Origin: Candidatus Rokuibacteriota bacterium
GTDB taxonomy: Bacteria; Methylomirabilota; Methylomirabilia; Rokubacteriales; CSP1-6
Reading direction: 5' to 3'
Assembly (NCBI GenBank): GCA_003220335.1
Contig: QHSB01000089.1
Span: 1-33,056, forward strand
DNA length: 33,056 bases
Part shown: positions 1 to 9,436 of the stretch, one piece after another
How positions within the stretch are numbered: position 1 is the stretch's first letter
Layout of the letters: each line of letters begins with the position of its first letter
The notes under the pieces: generated by a model
What the model saw: the letters and a program-made list of their open reading frames with translations, nothing else
Told to the model about the DNA's origin: nothing
Database searches by the model: none
Position numbers and translations under genes: made by a program

Positions 1-1
1 C

Positions 2-2401
2 AAGAGCTTCGTCGTCAACTACACGAACGCGGCCACCATCGTCTCGGCCGACTACAAGGACACCGAGGACCTCGACGGTGTGTTCTCCGGGCTGAAGGAG
101 TTCCAGGAAAAGATCAAGGAGTGGCCGCTCAACGCCTTCCTCGGCCAGTACGACAACAAGACGTGGCAGTACGCGGCTCCCGGCGGCGAGGCCGGCGCCG
201 GCTGGAAGGCGCCCGCGCAGCAATCGGGCGAGCACAAGGCCGCCGACGAGAACGTGGGCGCGCCCGCCACGTCGCAGAAGCCGACGCTGCCGCCCGGCCC
301 GCCGTTCGAGCCGCTGGTGAAGTCGCTGCTCAAGCCGCCGCCGCCCCGGGACGACACGCTCCAGGACCCGCGCTGCGTCTTCCAGATCGTCAAGCGCCAC
401 TTCGCGCGCTACACCTCCGAGCTCGTCGAGCGCGTCACCGGCTGTCCGAAGGAGACCTTCGAGAAGGTCGCCGAGACGCTGCTGAACGCCTCCGGCGCCG
501 ACAAGACGAGCTCGTTCGCCTACGCGGTGGCCTGGACCCAGCACACGAACGGCCCGCAGATCATCGGCTGCGCCGCGCTGCTCCAGCTGCTGCTCGGCAA
601 CGTCGGACGTCCGGGCGCCGGGATCATGGCGCTGCGCGGCCACGCGTCCATCCAGGGCTCGACCGACATCCCGACGCTCTACCATTCGATTCACGGCTAC
701 ATGTCGCATCCGTCCGCGCTGAAGACGCACGGGACCCTGGCGGCGTGGCTGGCGGCGGAGACGAGCGCGCGCGGTTACTGGGCCAACACGCCCAAGTTCA
801 TGGTCTCCTACCTCAAGTCGATGTACGGCGGCGCGGCCACCAAGGACAACGACTTCGGCTACGACTGGCACCCCAAGATCCTCGGCGACCACTCGCATCT
901 GCCGATGTTCGTGGCCATGAACGAGGGGCGCGTGAAGGGCATGCTCTGCATCGGGCAGAACCCCGCCACGTCGCTCAACGCGCTGCTGGAGCGGCGGGGC
1001 ATGGCCAAGCTCGAGTGGCTGGTGGTCAAGGACAACTGGGTCACGGAGAGCGCGACCTTCTGGCAGACGGCGCCCGAGGTGAAGAGCGGCAAGGTCAAGC
1101 CCGCCGACATCAAGACCGAGGTCTTCTTCTTTCCGTCGGCGCAGGTCGCCGAGTACGACGGCTCGTTCACCAACACGCAGCGCATGCTGCAGTGGCACTA
1201 CAAGGCGGCGGAGCCACCCGGCGACTGTCGCTCGGACCTCTGGTTCACTCACCAGCTGGCCAAACGCCTGAAGAAGCTCTACGCCGATTCCACGGCGCCG
1301 CGCGACGCCGGCTTCAAGGCCCTCACGTGGGACTTCGATCCCGATGGCTCCGAGCCCCACGATCCCGGCGAGGTGCCGCCGACGGCCGGCGATCCCGACG
1401 GGCTCAAGATCCTGAAGGAGATCAACGGCTACTACACCGACGAGCCGGCGAAGCACCTCGCGGGCTTCGCCGACCTCAAGGACGACGGTTCGACGACCGG
1501 CGCGTCGTGGATCTACTGCGGCGTGTTCCCGGCGCCGGGCCAGAACCGCGCGGCCAGCCGCAAGGCCGACCCGCCCGGCACGCCCGGCGCGCACCTCGGC
1601 TGGGCCTGGGCGTGGCCCGCCAACCGCCGGATCATGTACAACCGCGCCTCGGCCGACCCGAACGGCCGGCCGTGGAGCGAGCGCAAGAAGTGGGTGTGGT
1701 GGGACGAGGCGCAGAAGAAGTGGGTCGGCCTCGACGTGCCCGACTTCGCGGCCACCAAGCCGCCGTCGGCGAAGGCCAGGCCCGACGCGATCGGCCTCGA
1801 CGCGCTCGCGGGCACCGATCCGTTCATCATGAAAACCGACGGGCGCGGCTGGCTCTTCGTGCCCACCGGCCTCGTGGACGGTCCGCTGCCGGCGCACTAC
1901 GAGCCGGCGGAGTCGCCCGTGAAGAACCCGCTCTACAAGCAGCAGTCGAGCCCCGTCTACAAGTACTGGAAGCGCGACGACAACGCGCTGGCCGCGCCCG
2001 GCGACAGCCGCTTCCCGATCGTCATCACGACGTACCGCCTCACCGAGCACTACCTCGCGGGCGCGATGAGCCGCTGGAACCCGTGGCTCACCGAGCTGCA
2101 GCCGGAGCTGTTCATCGAGATGAGCCCCGAGCTGGCCGCCGAGAAGGGCATCGCCAACCTCGGCTGGGTGCGGGTCACCACGCCGCGCGGCAACGTCCGC
2201 GCGAAGGCGCTGGTGACGCGCCGGCTGCGCCCGTTCACCATCGACGGGCGCGTCGTGCACCACGTCGGCATGCCGTGGCACTGGGGCTACGAGGGCGTGG
2301 TGACGGGCGACATCGTCAACGAGCTGACCTCGCTCGTCGGCGACCCGAACGTGTCGATCCACGAGGGCAAGGCCTTCGTCTGCAACGTGGAGAAAGCCTG
2401 A
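2..2401 (+). CDS. Formate dehydrogenase alpha (molybdopterin) subunit, 5'-truncated by window start
   Basis: Frame 2 is open from base 2 (KSFVVNYTNAATIVSADYKDTEDLDGVFSG...) to TGA 2399-2401. Protein resembles the FdnG/FdoG C-terminal half; followed by an FdnH-like FeS subunit, NrfD and FdhE. Confidence 0.9.
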   Translation, partial: KSFVVNYTNAATIVSADYKDTEDLDGVFSGLKEFQEKIKEWPLNAFLGQYDNKTWQYAAPGGEAGAGWKAPAQQSGEHKAADENVGAPATSQKPTLPPGPPFEPLVKSLLKPPPPRDDTLQDPRCVFQIVKRHFARYTSELVERVTGCPKETFEKVAETLLNASGADKTSSFAYAVAWTQHTNGPQIIGCAALLQLLLGNVGRPGAGIMALRGHASIQGSTDIPTLYHSIHGYMSHPSALKTHGTLAAWLAAETSARGYWANTPKFMVSYLKSMYGGAATKDNDFGYDWHPKILGDHSHLPMFVAMNEGRVKGMLCIGQNPATSLNALLERRGMAKLEWLVVKDNWVTESATFWQTAPEVKSGKVKPADIKTEVFFFPSAQVAEYDGSFTNTQRMLQWHYKAAEPPGDCRSDLWFTHQLAKRLKKLYADSTAPRDAGFKALTWDFDPDGSEPHDPGEVPPTAGDPDGLKILKEINGYYTDEPAKHLAGFADLKDDGSTTGASWIYCGVFPAPGQNRAASRKADPPGTPGAHLGWAWAWPANRRIMYNRASADPNGRPWSERKKWVWWDEAQKKWVGLDVPDFAATKPPSAKARPDAIGLDALAGTDPFIMKTDGRGWLFVPTGLVDGPLPAHYEPAESPVKNPLYKQQSSPVYKYWKRDDNALAAPGDSRFPIVITTYRLTEHYLAGAMSRWNPWLTELQPELFIEMSPELAAEKGIANLGWVRVTTPRGNVRAKALVTRRLRPFTIDGRVVHHVGMPWHWGYEGVVTGDIVNELTSLVGDPNVSIHEGKAFVCNVEKA

Positions 2402-3183
2402 TGCCCGAACCCATGGGCTTTTACACGGACACGACGGTGTGCATCGGGTGCAAGGCGTGCGAGGTCGCGTGCAAGGAATGGAATCAGCTGCCGGCCACCA
2501 ACGGCGGGCGCGCCACGCTGTCGGGCGACTCCTACGACAACACGCGCCGGCTCGACGGCATTCACTGGCGCCACGTGAAGTTCATCGAGCAGTTCGCGCC
2601 GGACCGTCGCGACGGGCGCTGGTTGATGATGTCCGACGTCTGCAAGCACTGCGTGCGCGCGGGCTGCCTGGAGGTCTGCCCGACCGGCGCCATCATCCGC
2701 ACGGAGTTCGACACCGTCGTCATCCAGTCCGACGTCTGCAACGGCTGCCGCGACTGCATCGGCGCCTGCCCGTTCGGCGTGATCGACATCAACCCGGTCT
2801 CGGGCACCGCGCAGAAGTGCACGCTCTGCTACGACCGCATGCGCGCGGGCATGACGCCGGCGTGCGCGCAGGCGTGCCCGACGACCTCGATCAACTTCGG
2901 GACGATCCGCGAGCTCAAGCAGAAGGCGCAGGCACGGGTCGAGCAGCTGCACGGGCGCGGCGAGCGCGGCGCCTATCTGTATGGCGCCGACGAGCAGATG
3001 CTCGGCGGGCTGAACTCCTTTTACTTGCTGGTGGACAAGCCGGAGGTCTACGGGCTGCCGCCCGATCCCAAGCTGCCCTCACGCAACCTCAAGCCGGGCT
3101 CGCTGTGGTCGGCGCTCGGCGCCGTGGTCATCGGCGTGGTGGGGCTGATCTCGCTCCGCACGCGGAGGACCGACGATGCCTAG
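2401..3183 (+). CDS. Formate dehydrogenase beta subunit, 4Fe-4S ferredoxin-type with C-terminal TM helix
   Basis: Multiple ferredoxin Cys motifs (CIGCKACEVACKEWN, CKHCVRAGCLEVCPTGAI, CNGCRDCIGACPFGV, CTLCYDRM...CAQACP). C-terminal hydrophobic helix LWSALGAVVIGVVGLISL. ATG overlaps the upstream TGA. Confidence 0.93.
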   Translation: MPEPMGFYTDTTVCIGCKACEVACKEWNQLPATNGGRATLSGDSYDNTRRLDGIHWRHVKFIEQFAPDRRDGRWLMMSDVCKHCVRAGCLEVCPTGAIIRTEFDTVVIQSDVCNGCRDCIGACPFGVIDINPVSGTAQKCTLCYDRMRAGMTPACAQACPTTSINFGTIRELKQKAQARVEQLHGRGERGAYLYGADEQMLGGLNSFYLLVDKPEVYGLPPDPKLPSRNLKPGSLWSALGAVVIGVVGLISLRTRRTDDA

Positions 3184-4063
3184 CACGTTCTTCACCGAGC
3201 CTCCGCACTGGCGCTGGCTGATCATCCTCTACTTCTTCTTCGGCGGCCTCGCCGGCGGCTGCTACGTCCTCGCGTCGATGCTCGACCTCATGGGACGGCC
3301 GTCGGACCGTCCTCTCGCCCGGCTCGGGTACCTGCTCGCGTTCCCGACCGTCGTCGTGTGTGGCATCCTCCTCATCGCCGACCTCGGCCGGCCCGAGCGC
3401 TTCTGGCACATGATGCTGCAGTCCGCCACGTGGCGGCCGATGCTCAAGACGTATTCGCCGATGTCGCTCGGCGCGTGGGGCCTCCTCGTCTTCGGCGGCT
3501 TCGCGTTCCTGTCGTTCCTGGGCGCGCTCGCGGACAGCGGTCGCCGCCGCGGCTTCGCGTTCCTGAGCCCGCCGGCGCCGATCGGCGTCATCGTGAGCGT
3601 GCTCGGGGGGCTCGCGGGGTTCTTCCTGGTCTCCTACACCGGCGTGCTGCTCGCCGTCACGAACCGTCCGATCTGGTCGGACACCACGCTGCTCGGCGCC
3701 GTCTTCCTCGTCTCCAGCGCCTCGACGTCGATCGCGCTGCTCCTGCTGCTCGGCTCGAGCCGCGTATTCCTCGTCGGCGGCCTCAAGGCGCTCCAGCGCT
3801 TCGACATGATCGTCCTCGGGCTCGAGCTGCTCACCCTGGCCGCGCTCGTCGTGTCCCTCGGCTCGCTCGCACGCGTCTGGCTCAATGCGTGGGGCGCGCT
3901 CCTCGTGCTCGGCGTCGTCGGCATCGGCATCGTCGTGCCGCTGCTGCTGCATGCGGGCGCCCACACGCCGGTGTCGCCCACGGCGCGCCTCGCGGCCGTG
4001 CTCGTGCTGGTGGGCGGCTTCCTGCTGCGCGTCGTGATCGTGCTCTCGTCGGAGGCGATCTGA
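3176..4063 (+). CDS. NrfD/PsrC-family polytopic membrane subunit
   Basis: 295 aa, about 8 hydrophobic segments. Begins FFTEPPHWRWLIILYFFFGGLAGGCYVLASMLDL, typical of NrfD/PsrC. Overlaps the beta subunit gene by 8 nt. Confidence 0.88.
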   Translation: MPSTFFTEPPHWRWLIILYFFFGGLAGGCYVLASMLDLMGRPSDRPLARLGYLLAFPTVVVCGILLIADLGRPERFWHMMLQSATWRPMLKTYSPMSLGAWGLLVFGGFAFLSFLGALADSGRRRGFAFLSPPAPIGVIVSVLGGLAGFFLVSYTGVLLAVTNRPIWSDTTLLGAVFLVSSASTSIALLLLLGSSRVFLVGGLKALQRFDMIVLGLELLTLAALVVSLGSLARVWLNAWGALLVLGVVGIGIVVPLLLHAGAHTPVSPTARLAAVLVLVGGFLLRVVIVLSSEAI

Positions 4064-4065
4064 CG

Positions 4066-4281
4066 ATGGTGCGCCTGCTCGCCCTGCTCGCGCTGGCGTC
4101 GCTCGCCGCCTGCACCAGCCCGGAGGCCACGCGCCAGCGGGCCGGCGGCCCGGGCGCCGACGTCGGCAATCACGGTCGCGTCGAGCTGCACGAGGGGGCG
4201 AAGCCCTACGCCGGCACGCCGGTGGTGATGCCGCAGCCGCGCGGCGGCGAAGTCGTCGCCGCGTCGCCCCGCGAACGGTGA
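4066..4281 (+). CDS. Small putative lipoprotein
   Basis: 71 aa with lipobox-like N-terminus MVRLLALLALASLAAC; directly between nrfD-like and fdhE genes; GTGA overlap with the next gene. Confidence 0.65.
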   Translation: MVRLLALLALASLAACTSPEATRQRAGGPGADVGNHGRVELHEGAKPYAGTPVVMPQPRGGEVVAASPRER

Positions 4282-5144
4282 GCACGGCGACGCTCGCGGC
4301 GCCGACGGCGGACGCGCTCGCGCGGGAGCATCCCGAATTTCGCGGCTGGCTCGATCTGCTCGCCGCTGTCCGCGAGGAGGCCGGCAGCGCGACGTGGGCC
4401 GACGCCGCCCGTGACGTCGCCGCCACCGCCCCGCTGCTGGCCGGGACGACCCTCACGATCGATCCAGGCCTCGCCGCTGCCTGGCTGCGCCGCCTGTTCG
4501 ACGTGGCCGCCGCGTCCGCGCCCGCCGTGGCCGGCGCCGCCGATCGGCTCGACCCGCTGGCGGCGCTCGAGGTGGCGATCGCGCTCGATACGCCGCGCAT
4601 CGACACCCTCGCCGACGCCGCCGGGCTTCCGCGCGAGCCGCTGCGCGCCGTCCTGCCGCTCGCGGCATACCCCTGGCTCGAGCGCTGCGGCGCGCAGGTC
4701 GCCGCCGGCGGCCTCGATCACGCTCAGGCCTGGTGTCCGATCTGCGGCGCGTGGGCGGCGCTGGCGGAGGCGCGGGGCCTCGAGGGCGCGCGGCGCTTGC
4801 GCTGCGGGCGCTGCGGCGGCGACTGGCGCGCCGAATGGCTGCGGTGCGCGTTCTGTGGCACGGACGAGCACGCGCGGCTGCGCAGCCTCGTGAGCGAGAC
4901 GACCGGTCAGGCCAGACGCGCCGAGGGCTGCGCGGCGTGCGGCGCGTGGATGAAGACGATCACGACGCTCGGCGCCGCCAGCACCGGCGAGCTGCGGTTG
5001 CTGGACCTCGCGACCGTGGATCTCGACGTCGCCGCGCTCGGGCGCGGGTGGAAACGCCCCGCCGGCCTGGGCGCGCGGCTCGACGTGCGCGTCATCGCGC
5101 GAGCGGGCGCTGCCCATCCGCGCCGGCGCTGGTGGCCGCGATGA
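4278..5144 (+). CDS. fdhE: Formate dehydrogenase accessory protein FdhE
   Basis: Paired CxxC motifs CPICGAW, CGRCGGDW, CAFCGT and CAACGAW with FdhE-like context LRCGRCGGDWRAEWLRCAFCG; located in the FDH operon. Confidence 0.88.
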   Translation: MSTATLAAPTADALAREHPEFRGWLDLLAAVREEAGSATWADAARDVAATAPLLAGTTLTIDPGLAAAWLRRLFDVAAASAPAVAGAADRLDPLAALEVAIALDTPRIDTLADAAGLPREPLRAVLPLAAYPWLERCGAQVAAGGLDHAQAWCPICGAWAALAEARGLEGARRLRCGRCGGDWRAEWLRCAFCGTDEHARLRSLVSETTGQARRAEGCAACGAWMKTITTLGAASTGELRLLDLATVDLDVAALGRGWKRPAGLGARLDVRVIARAGAAHPRRRWWPR

Positions 5145-5503
5145 CCGCGCGTCCCGCTGCCGTCTGCCGCGAGCTGCTCGCCGCGCTCGAGGCGTCGGAG
5201 GGGCGGCGCCGCCGGCGCAAGCGCGACACGACGCCCGACGCGATCGGGCTCGGCATCAAGCGCGCGCTGCTCGAGGACGCCGTCGCCTCCGATCCGGAGC
5301 CCGCCGCGTTCGAGGGCTGGCTCCTCGAGCGCTGTCTCGCCGCCGGCGGCGAGACCGGCGCGACGCGCGCGATGGCGCTGGAGGTGCTGGCCGAATGGCG
5401 GCTGGCGGCGAGCCTGCCCGAGTTCGGCGACTGGCTCGAGCGCGGCGCCCCGTCCGATGACGTTCACGGCGCCGTGACCGATCAGCCGGACGCCCGCGGA
5501 TAG
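5141..5503 (+). CDS. Hypothetical protein, last gene of the FDH operon
   Basis: 120 aa in-frame ORF starting at an ATGA overlap with fdhE stop (MTARPAAVCRELLAALEASEGRRRRRK...). Confidence 0.55.
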   Translation: MTARPAAVCRELLAALEASEGRRRRRKRDTTPDAIGLGIKRALLEDAVASDPEPAAFEGWLLERCLAAGGETGATRAMALEVLAEWRLAASLPEFGDWLERGAPSDDVHGAVTDQPDARG

Positions 5504-5520
5504 TCGAGAACGATGAACGT

Positions 5521-5587
5521 GGGGGGCCCCGAAATGGCCCCCCACACCCCCCAACGCTCGGAACCGCCCCGGGAAACCCGGGGCGGT
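5521..5587. terminator. Paired-hairpin repeat, copy 1, in a convergent intergenic region
   Basis: GGGGGGCC-CCGAAAT-GGCCCCCC (8-bp stem) then ACCGCCCCGGG-AAA-CCCGGGGCGGT (11-bp perfect stem). Lies between + gene ending 5503 and - gene ending 5597. Confidence 0.7.
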
Positions 5588-5596
5588 CCTCGATTA

Positions 5597-6076
5597 TCAA
5601 CGCTCCGCGGTGGGCATCGTCGGGCGGTGGCGGAGCAGCACGAGGGAGACGACCAGCACGAGGCTGAGCACGGTCAGCAGGCCCAGCTCCACCATCGTCG
5701 CGCGAAACTGGGCGCTGCCGGCGTCCTTGACGTCCGAGAACTCCGCCGTGATCACGAGCACGCGCCGGATCGCGGCGATGAGTCCGACGACGAGGAAGGG
5801 CTCGGGCACGAGCGCGTGCTCGCGGAACGAGACCTGCACCGTGTACAGGATCTCCGCGAACATCAGGACAAGCAGCACGCGATCCAGGAGGCTGACCATC
5901 CGCCCCGGCAGCGTGCCGGCAATGAGGTTGGCGACGAACGTCAGCGTCGCGTCGGCGAGGAGGACGAGCGCCCCGGCCGCGAGGAGCACGCCGAGCGCCA
6001 CGTAGAGGACATCCTCGACGTGAGTGAAGCTCCGCGCGATCCAGTCACGAGCCGAGGCGCCCGTGGCGCGCGGCAC
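5597..6076 (-). CDS. Phosphate-starvation-inducible PsiE-like membrane protein
   Basis: 159 aa, four TM segments, PsiE-like pattern (VEDVLYVALGVLL..., REHALVPEPFLVVGLIAAIRRVLVITAE). GTG start. Confidence 0.75.
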   Translation of the reverse strand: MPRATGASARDWIARSFTHVEDVLYVALGVLLAAGALVLLADATLTFVANLIAGTLPGRMVSLLDRVLLVLMFAEILYTVQVSFREHALVPEPFLVVGLIAAIRRVLVITAEFSDVKDAGSAQFRATMVELGLLTVLSLVLVVSLVLLRHRPTMPTAER

Positions 6077-6077
6077 G

Positions 6078-6284
6078 TCAGCTGGCGCGCCGCGCCGCCC
6101 CGCTCAATCCGTCTTCGACGGTGTCCGCGACGGTCTGCAGGCGCTCGGCCGCGCCCTCGAGGCCGGCCGCCGCACGCTCGCGCACGTTCATCGTCATATC
6201 GTCGATGTAGTCCCGGATCCGGTCTCCGTAGATCCACATGACGGCGCCGCCCGCGATGGCTCCGACCAGTAGGCTCTTGATCAC
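6078..6284 (-). CDS. Small YtxH-like membrane protein
   Basis: 68 aa: VIKSLLVGAIAGGAVMWIYGDRIRDYIDDMTMNVRERAAAGLEGAAERLQ; N-terminal TM plus helix; GTG start with GGAGG upstream. Confidence 0.55.
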   Translation of the reverse strand: MIKSLLVGAIAGGAVMWIYGDRIRDYIDDMTMNVRERAAAGLEGAAERLQTVADTVEDGLSGAARRAS

Positions 6285-6343
6285 GGTTCCCTCCGTTCGA
6301 CAGTCTTCCAGAGGATCTGAGAGCAAGGCGGGTGCCGGGGACT

Positions 6344-7150
6344 TCAGGCGGGCCAGGCGGCGAAGGGCGCCGTCCAGGCCCCGAGCGACAGCAGGCGCAC
6401 GTGACGGCGCCACCCCACGGACGCGCGCTGTTCCAGCGTGTTGTAGCCCCAGCCCGCGAGGAACAGGCGCGCGGCGGCCAGGCTCGGGGTCGCGTGGACG
6501 GCGTCGAGCGTCTCCAGCAGGTCCTCGACGAACCAGAGCCCCTCGGCACCCGCTTGCAGGCGGTGCGCAGCGGCGAGACGAGCAAGTGACTCCGGTTTGG
6601 GAATCACGCGACCGGGCTCGCGGCCGACGATGGGCAGCGCGCCGAGCCGGGCGTCCTGCGAAGCGAGCAGCGCCCGGGCGAAGCGCTCGGCCTTGGTAGT
6701 GATGACGGCCACGGGCGTGCCCGACGCCAGGACGTCGAGGAGGCGCGCGACCACGCCGGGATAAAAGACGTTGTGACGGATCCAGTCGTCGGGGTCGCGG
6801 GCGAACCACGCATCGCGCACGCCATTGAGCGCTTGGCCGAGCGTCTCGGGGGCGAGGCCGCCGGCGCCGAGCAGACGACGGGCCGTCGCCAGCCACGCCG
6901 TGCGGTCGACGAGCCCGGCGACCGTCTCGCCTGCGACGACGGCGTGCAGCAGCACCGGCATCTCCCAGCCGCTCTCGACCAGGGGGCGGTGGGCGCCGAA
7001 CACCGCCGCCACCGCGTCCGGGACCTCACGGGCGGCGGGCCACGTCTCGCGATAGGCGCGACGCGCGGCCTCGAAGTATTCCGGGCGGCCGTCGCAGAGG
7101 ACGCCATCGAAGTCGAGCGCGAGCACGACGGGAGAGAAGCCGGGGACCAT
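6344..7150 (-). CDS. HAD-superfamily hydrolase
   Basis: MVPGFSPVVLALDFDGVLCDGRPEYF (motif I DFDGV), VAVITTKAERFARALL (motif II), VIPKPESLARLAA and LWFVEDLLETLDA (motifs III/IV). Start chosen at 7150, not the 7291 ORF start that runs into the divergent gene. Confidence 0.8.
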   Translation of the reverse strand: MVPGFSPVVLALDFDGVLCDGRPEYFEAARRAYRETWPAAREVPDAVAAVFGAHRPLVESGWEMPVLLHAVVAGETVAGLVDRTAWLATARRLLGAGGLAPETLGQALNGVRDAWFARDPDDWIRHNVFYPGVVARLLDVLASGTPVAVITTKAERFARALLASQDARLGALPIVGREPGRVIPKPESLARLAAAHRLQAGAEGLWFVEDLLETLDAVHATPSLAAARLFLAGWGYNTLEQRASVGWRRHVRLLSLGAWTAPFAAWPA

Positions 7151-7211
7151 CAAGTCCGTTGCCAGCGACTCTGCCGGCGGCCTGGCGTCGGCGTTGCAAG
7201 AATGGGAGGCA

Positions 7212-8228
7212 ATGGTGATCCTCCAGGCGCTCCTGACGCTGCTCACCCGGTCGGCCGGCAAGCTGCTGAACACGGCCTTCGGCTGGGCCACCGTGATGCT
7301 CTTCGGCCGCGTGTCGAAGGATCGGCAGATCTACCTGTCGGTCATCGCCTTCGGCTCGGTGCTCTGGATCGTCGCGCTCATATCACTGGCGGCGCCGGGC
7401 TTCGGCACGTTCCTCCTGACGTTCGTCACGCTGCCGAAATGGGTCGACAAGCGCCTGATCCGCCTCGCGATGATGGCCGCCGTCCTGGTCATCCCCGCCC
7501 TCGTGGGCCTCGTCTCGCTTCGCATGCTCGAGCCCGGCGCGCGCCCGCGCGGCGCCGCGGCCAAGGTCGTGACGGTCTTGCGCGGCTACCCCTACACCGT
7601 CGGGCTCGCGATCACACTCGTGCTGATGACGGTGTTCGCGCCCGTGCTGAGGGTGCGCAACCTCGCGCGCCGCTGGGAGACGCAGCACGTGCCCATGCTG
7701 GTGAAGCCCGACGATTATCTGACCGTCGTCGAGGAGGTCCAGGCGGCGCTGCGCACGGGCGGAATCCCGACGACGCGCGCGACGGTGACCTGGATGCTGC
7801 GTCTGCCCACGAAGTTCCTGTCGCTCTTTGCGCGGTACGCGATGGCCACCGTGGCCGCCGACCACCTCACCCGACTCGTCGCGCCAGAGGTCGAGATCCT
7901 CTTGCATCCCTCCGACCTGGTGATCAGCGGGCGCGAGCGCGCCGCCACCCGGGCGCGCGCGATCCTGGCCGAGCGGCTCACGGTCACGCGCGCATACCTG
8001 ACGTGGGACAAGGAGTCGAACGAGGTCGAGGACCGCATCCGTGAGATCTGGCAGGCCATGCGCGATGGCCGGATGGACGAGGCGGCCGCGACGCTGGCCG
8101 CCGTGCAGTACCGCCTGCGCGAGCTCGACGTGCCCTACGACGAGTGGGAGGTGCTCTTCCGCGAGGCGCTGCTCGCGGAGACCGCGCTCCTGCGTGGGCG
8201 CATGCCGAGCGCCGCGCGCGCGGCCTAG
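7212..8228 (+). CDS. Membrane protein of unknown function
   Basis: 338 aa, several N-terminal TM segments then a soluble charged C-terminal region; ATG 7212 preceded by GGGAGG. Confidence 0.7.
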   Translation: MVILQALLTLLTRSAGKLLNTAFGWATVMLFGRVSKDRQIYLSVIAFGSVLWIVALISLAAPGFGTFLLTFVTLPKWVDKRLIRLAMMAAVLVIPALVGLVSLRMLEPGARPRGAAAKVVTVLRGYPYTVGLAITLVLMTVFAPVLRVRNLARRWETQHVPMLVKPDDYLTVVEEVQAALRTGGIPTTRATVTWMLRLPTKFLSLFARYAMATVAADHLTRLVAPEVEILLHPSDLVISGRERAATRARAILAERLTVTRAYLTWDKESNEVEDRIREIWQAMRDGRMDEAAATLAAVQYRLRELDVPYDEWEVLFREALLAETALLRGRMPSAARAA

Positions 8229-8341
8229 TCCGGGTGCCATTTCTGGCGGCGCCGTGTGCCCATCTGCCGCAGCGGACCGCGTGGATTGGCCACGCGCACG
8301 CGATCTTGGGTGCGGCTTGCTTCTTGCTGCCACGCGGATTC

Positions 8342-9436
8342 GTGATCGATCGGCTCCGTCGCGTCGGACTGCACCCGAGCGTCATCCTGGCGCTCGTCCT
8401 CATGAGCCTGTGGATGGTCGCGTATCGGCGCCTCGACGGCGTCGCGATCGAGCTCTACCAGCCCTCCGTCGCCGGCGTGCGCGCCTTCGCGCTCTATCTG
8501 AATGGACGGTACGGCGACGCGGCGCGTGCCTATCGAGAAGCGCACCGCGGCCCGGTGCGGGCGTCCGATACTGGCGATCCGACGGGCGCGTGGGCCGCGG
8601 CCGTCGGCGACACCGCGCTCGCCGAGCGCCGCGCGCGTACCGCGCTGGAGGCCTTCCCGACCGCGCTCGAGCCACGCGTGACGCTGGCCGAGGTCGCCCT
8701 CGACCGCGGCGGCCTCGCGGAGGCATCGCGCGAGCTGAGCGCGGTGCTCGCCGCGCATTCGGATCACATCGAGGCACTCTATCTGAGCGCCGTCGTCCAC
8801 GGCCGCGCCGGACGCGCCGGCGAGGCCATCGACGCGCTCAACCGGGCGTTGCGCTCGGGCTACGCGGGGGCACGCCGCGCCACGCCCTTCCGGCTGCTGG
8901 AGCTCGCCGGTGATCTGCACGCGCGCCCCGCGGCCGAGCGTCCGCTGTGCCTGCTGGCGCACCTGTTCCGCTACCTGCGCATCTTCGACGGCGCCCACGC
9001 CGCACGCGCGCTGGCCTACGCCGAGCTCGCCGTGGCTGCGAATGATCGGCCGGCCGACGCCTGGCTCACCATCGCCGTCGTGCAGGACAAGCTCGGGCGG
9101 CACGAGGCGGCGATGCAGGCGGTTCGTCACGCGCTGGCCGCCGATCCGCGCCACGCGGAGGCCTACCGCTGGGCCGCCGTCGAGGCGCGGCAACGCGGCG
9201 ATCTGCTGCTTCAGTACCGCATGATCCGCAAGGCGTTCGAGTCCGCGCTCACCGACCCGTACTACGTGGAAGACCTCAGTCGAGTCGTCCTGGGCGGGCT
9301 GGGCGACGCCCACACGATGGCGGCGCTCATGGAGCAGGCGCTGGCCGCGGACCCGAACAACGCGATGGCGCGCAAGCACCTGGCCGCGGCGCGGCTGGCT
9401 CTCGGCGCGCCGGGCTCCGGACCGCCGGCGCGATGA
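8342..9436 (+). CDS. TPR-repeat protein with N-terminal hydrophobic segment; start uncertain
   Basis: TPR-like periodic helices (HPSVILALVLMSLWMVAYRR; LTIAVVQDKLGRHEAAMQAVRHALAADPRHAEAYRWAA; MEQALAADPNNAMARKHLAAARL). Frame open upstream; GTG 8342 or 8234 are possible starts. Confidence 0.7.
   Translation: MIDRLRRVGLHPSVILALVLMSLWMVAYRRLDGVAIELYQPSVAGVRAFALYLNGRYGDAARAYREAHRGPVRASDTGDPTGAWAAAVGDTALAERRARTALEAFPTALEPRVTLAEVALDRGGLAEASRELSAVLAAHSDHIEALYLSAVVHGRAGRAGEAIDALNRALRSGYAGARRATPFRLLELAGDLHARPAAERPLCLLAHLFRYLRIFDGAHAARALAYAELAVAANDRPADAWLTIAVVQDKLGRHEAAMQAVRHALAADPRHAEAYRWAAVEARQRGDLLLQYRMIRKAFESALTDPYYVEDLSRVVLGGLGDAHTMAALMEQALAADPNNAMARKHLAAARLALGAPGSGPPAR

Noticed and set aside
121-3183. 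1020-aa + ORF
   Set aside because: Its first two thirds is an Arg/Ala-rich shadow frame of the alpha subunit; only the tail from 2401 is the real beta subunit.
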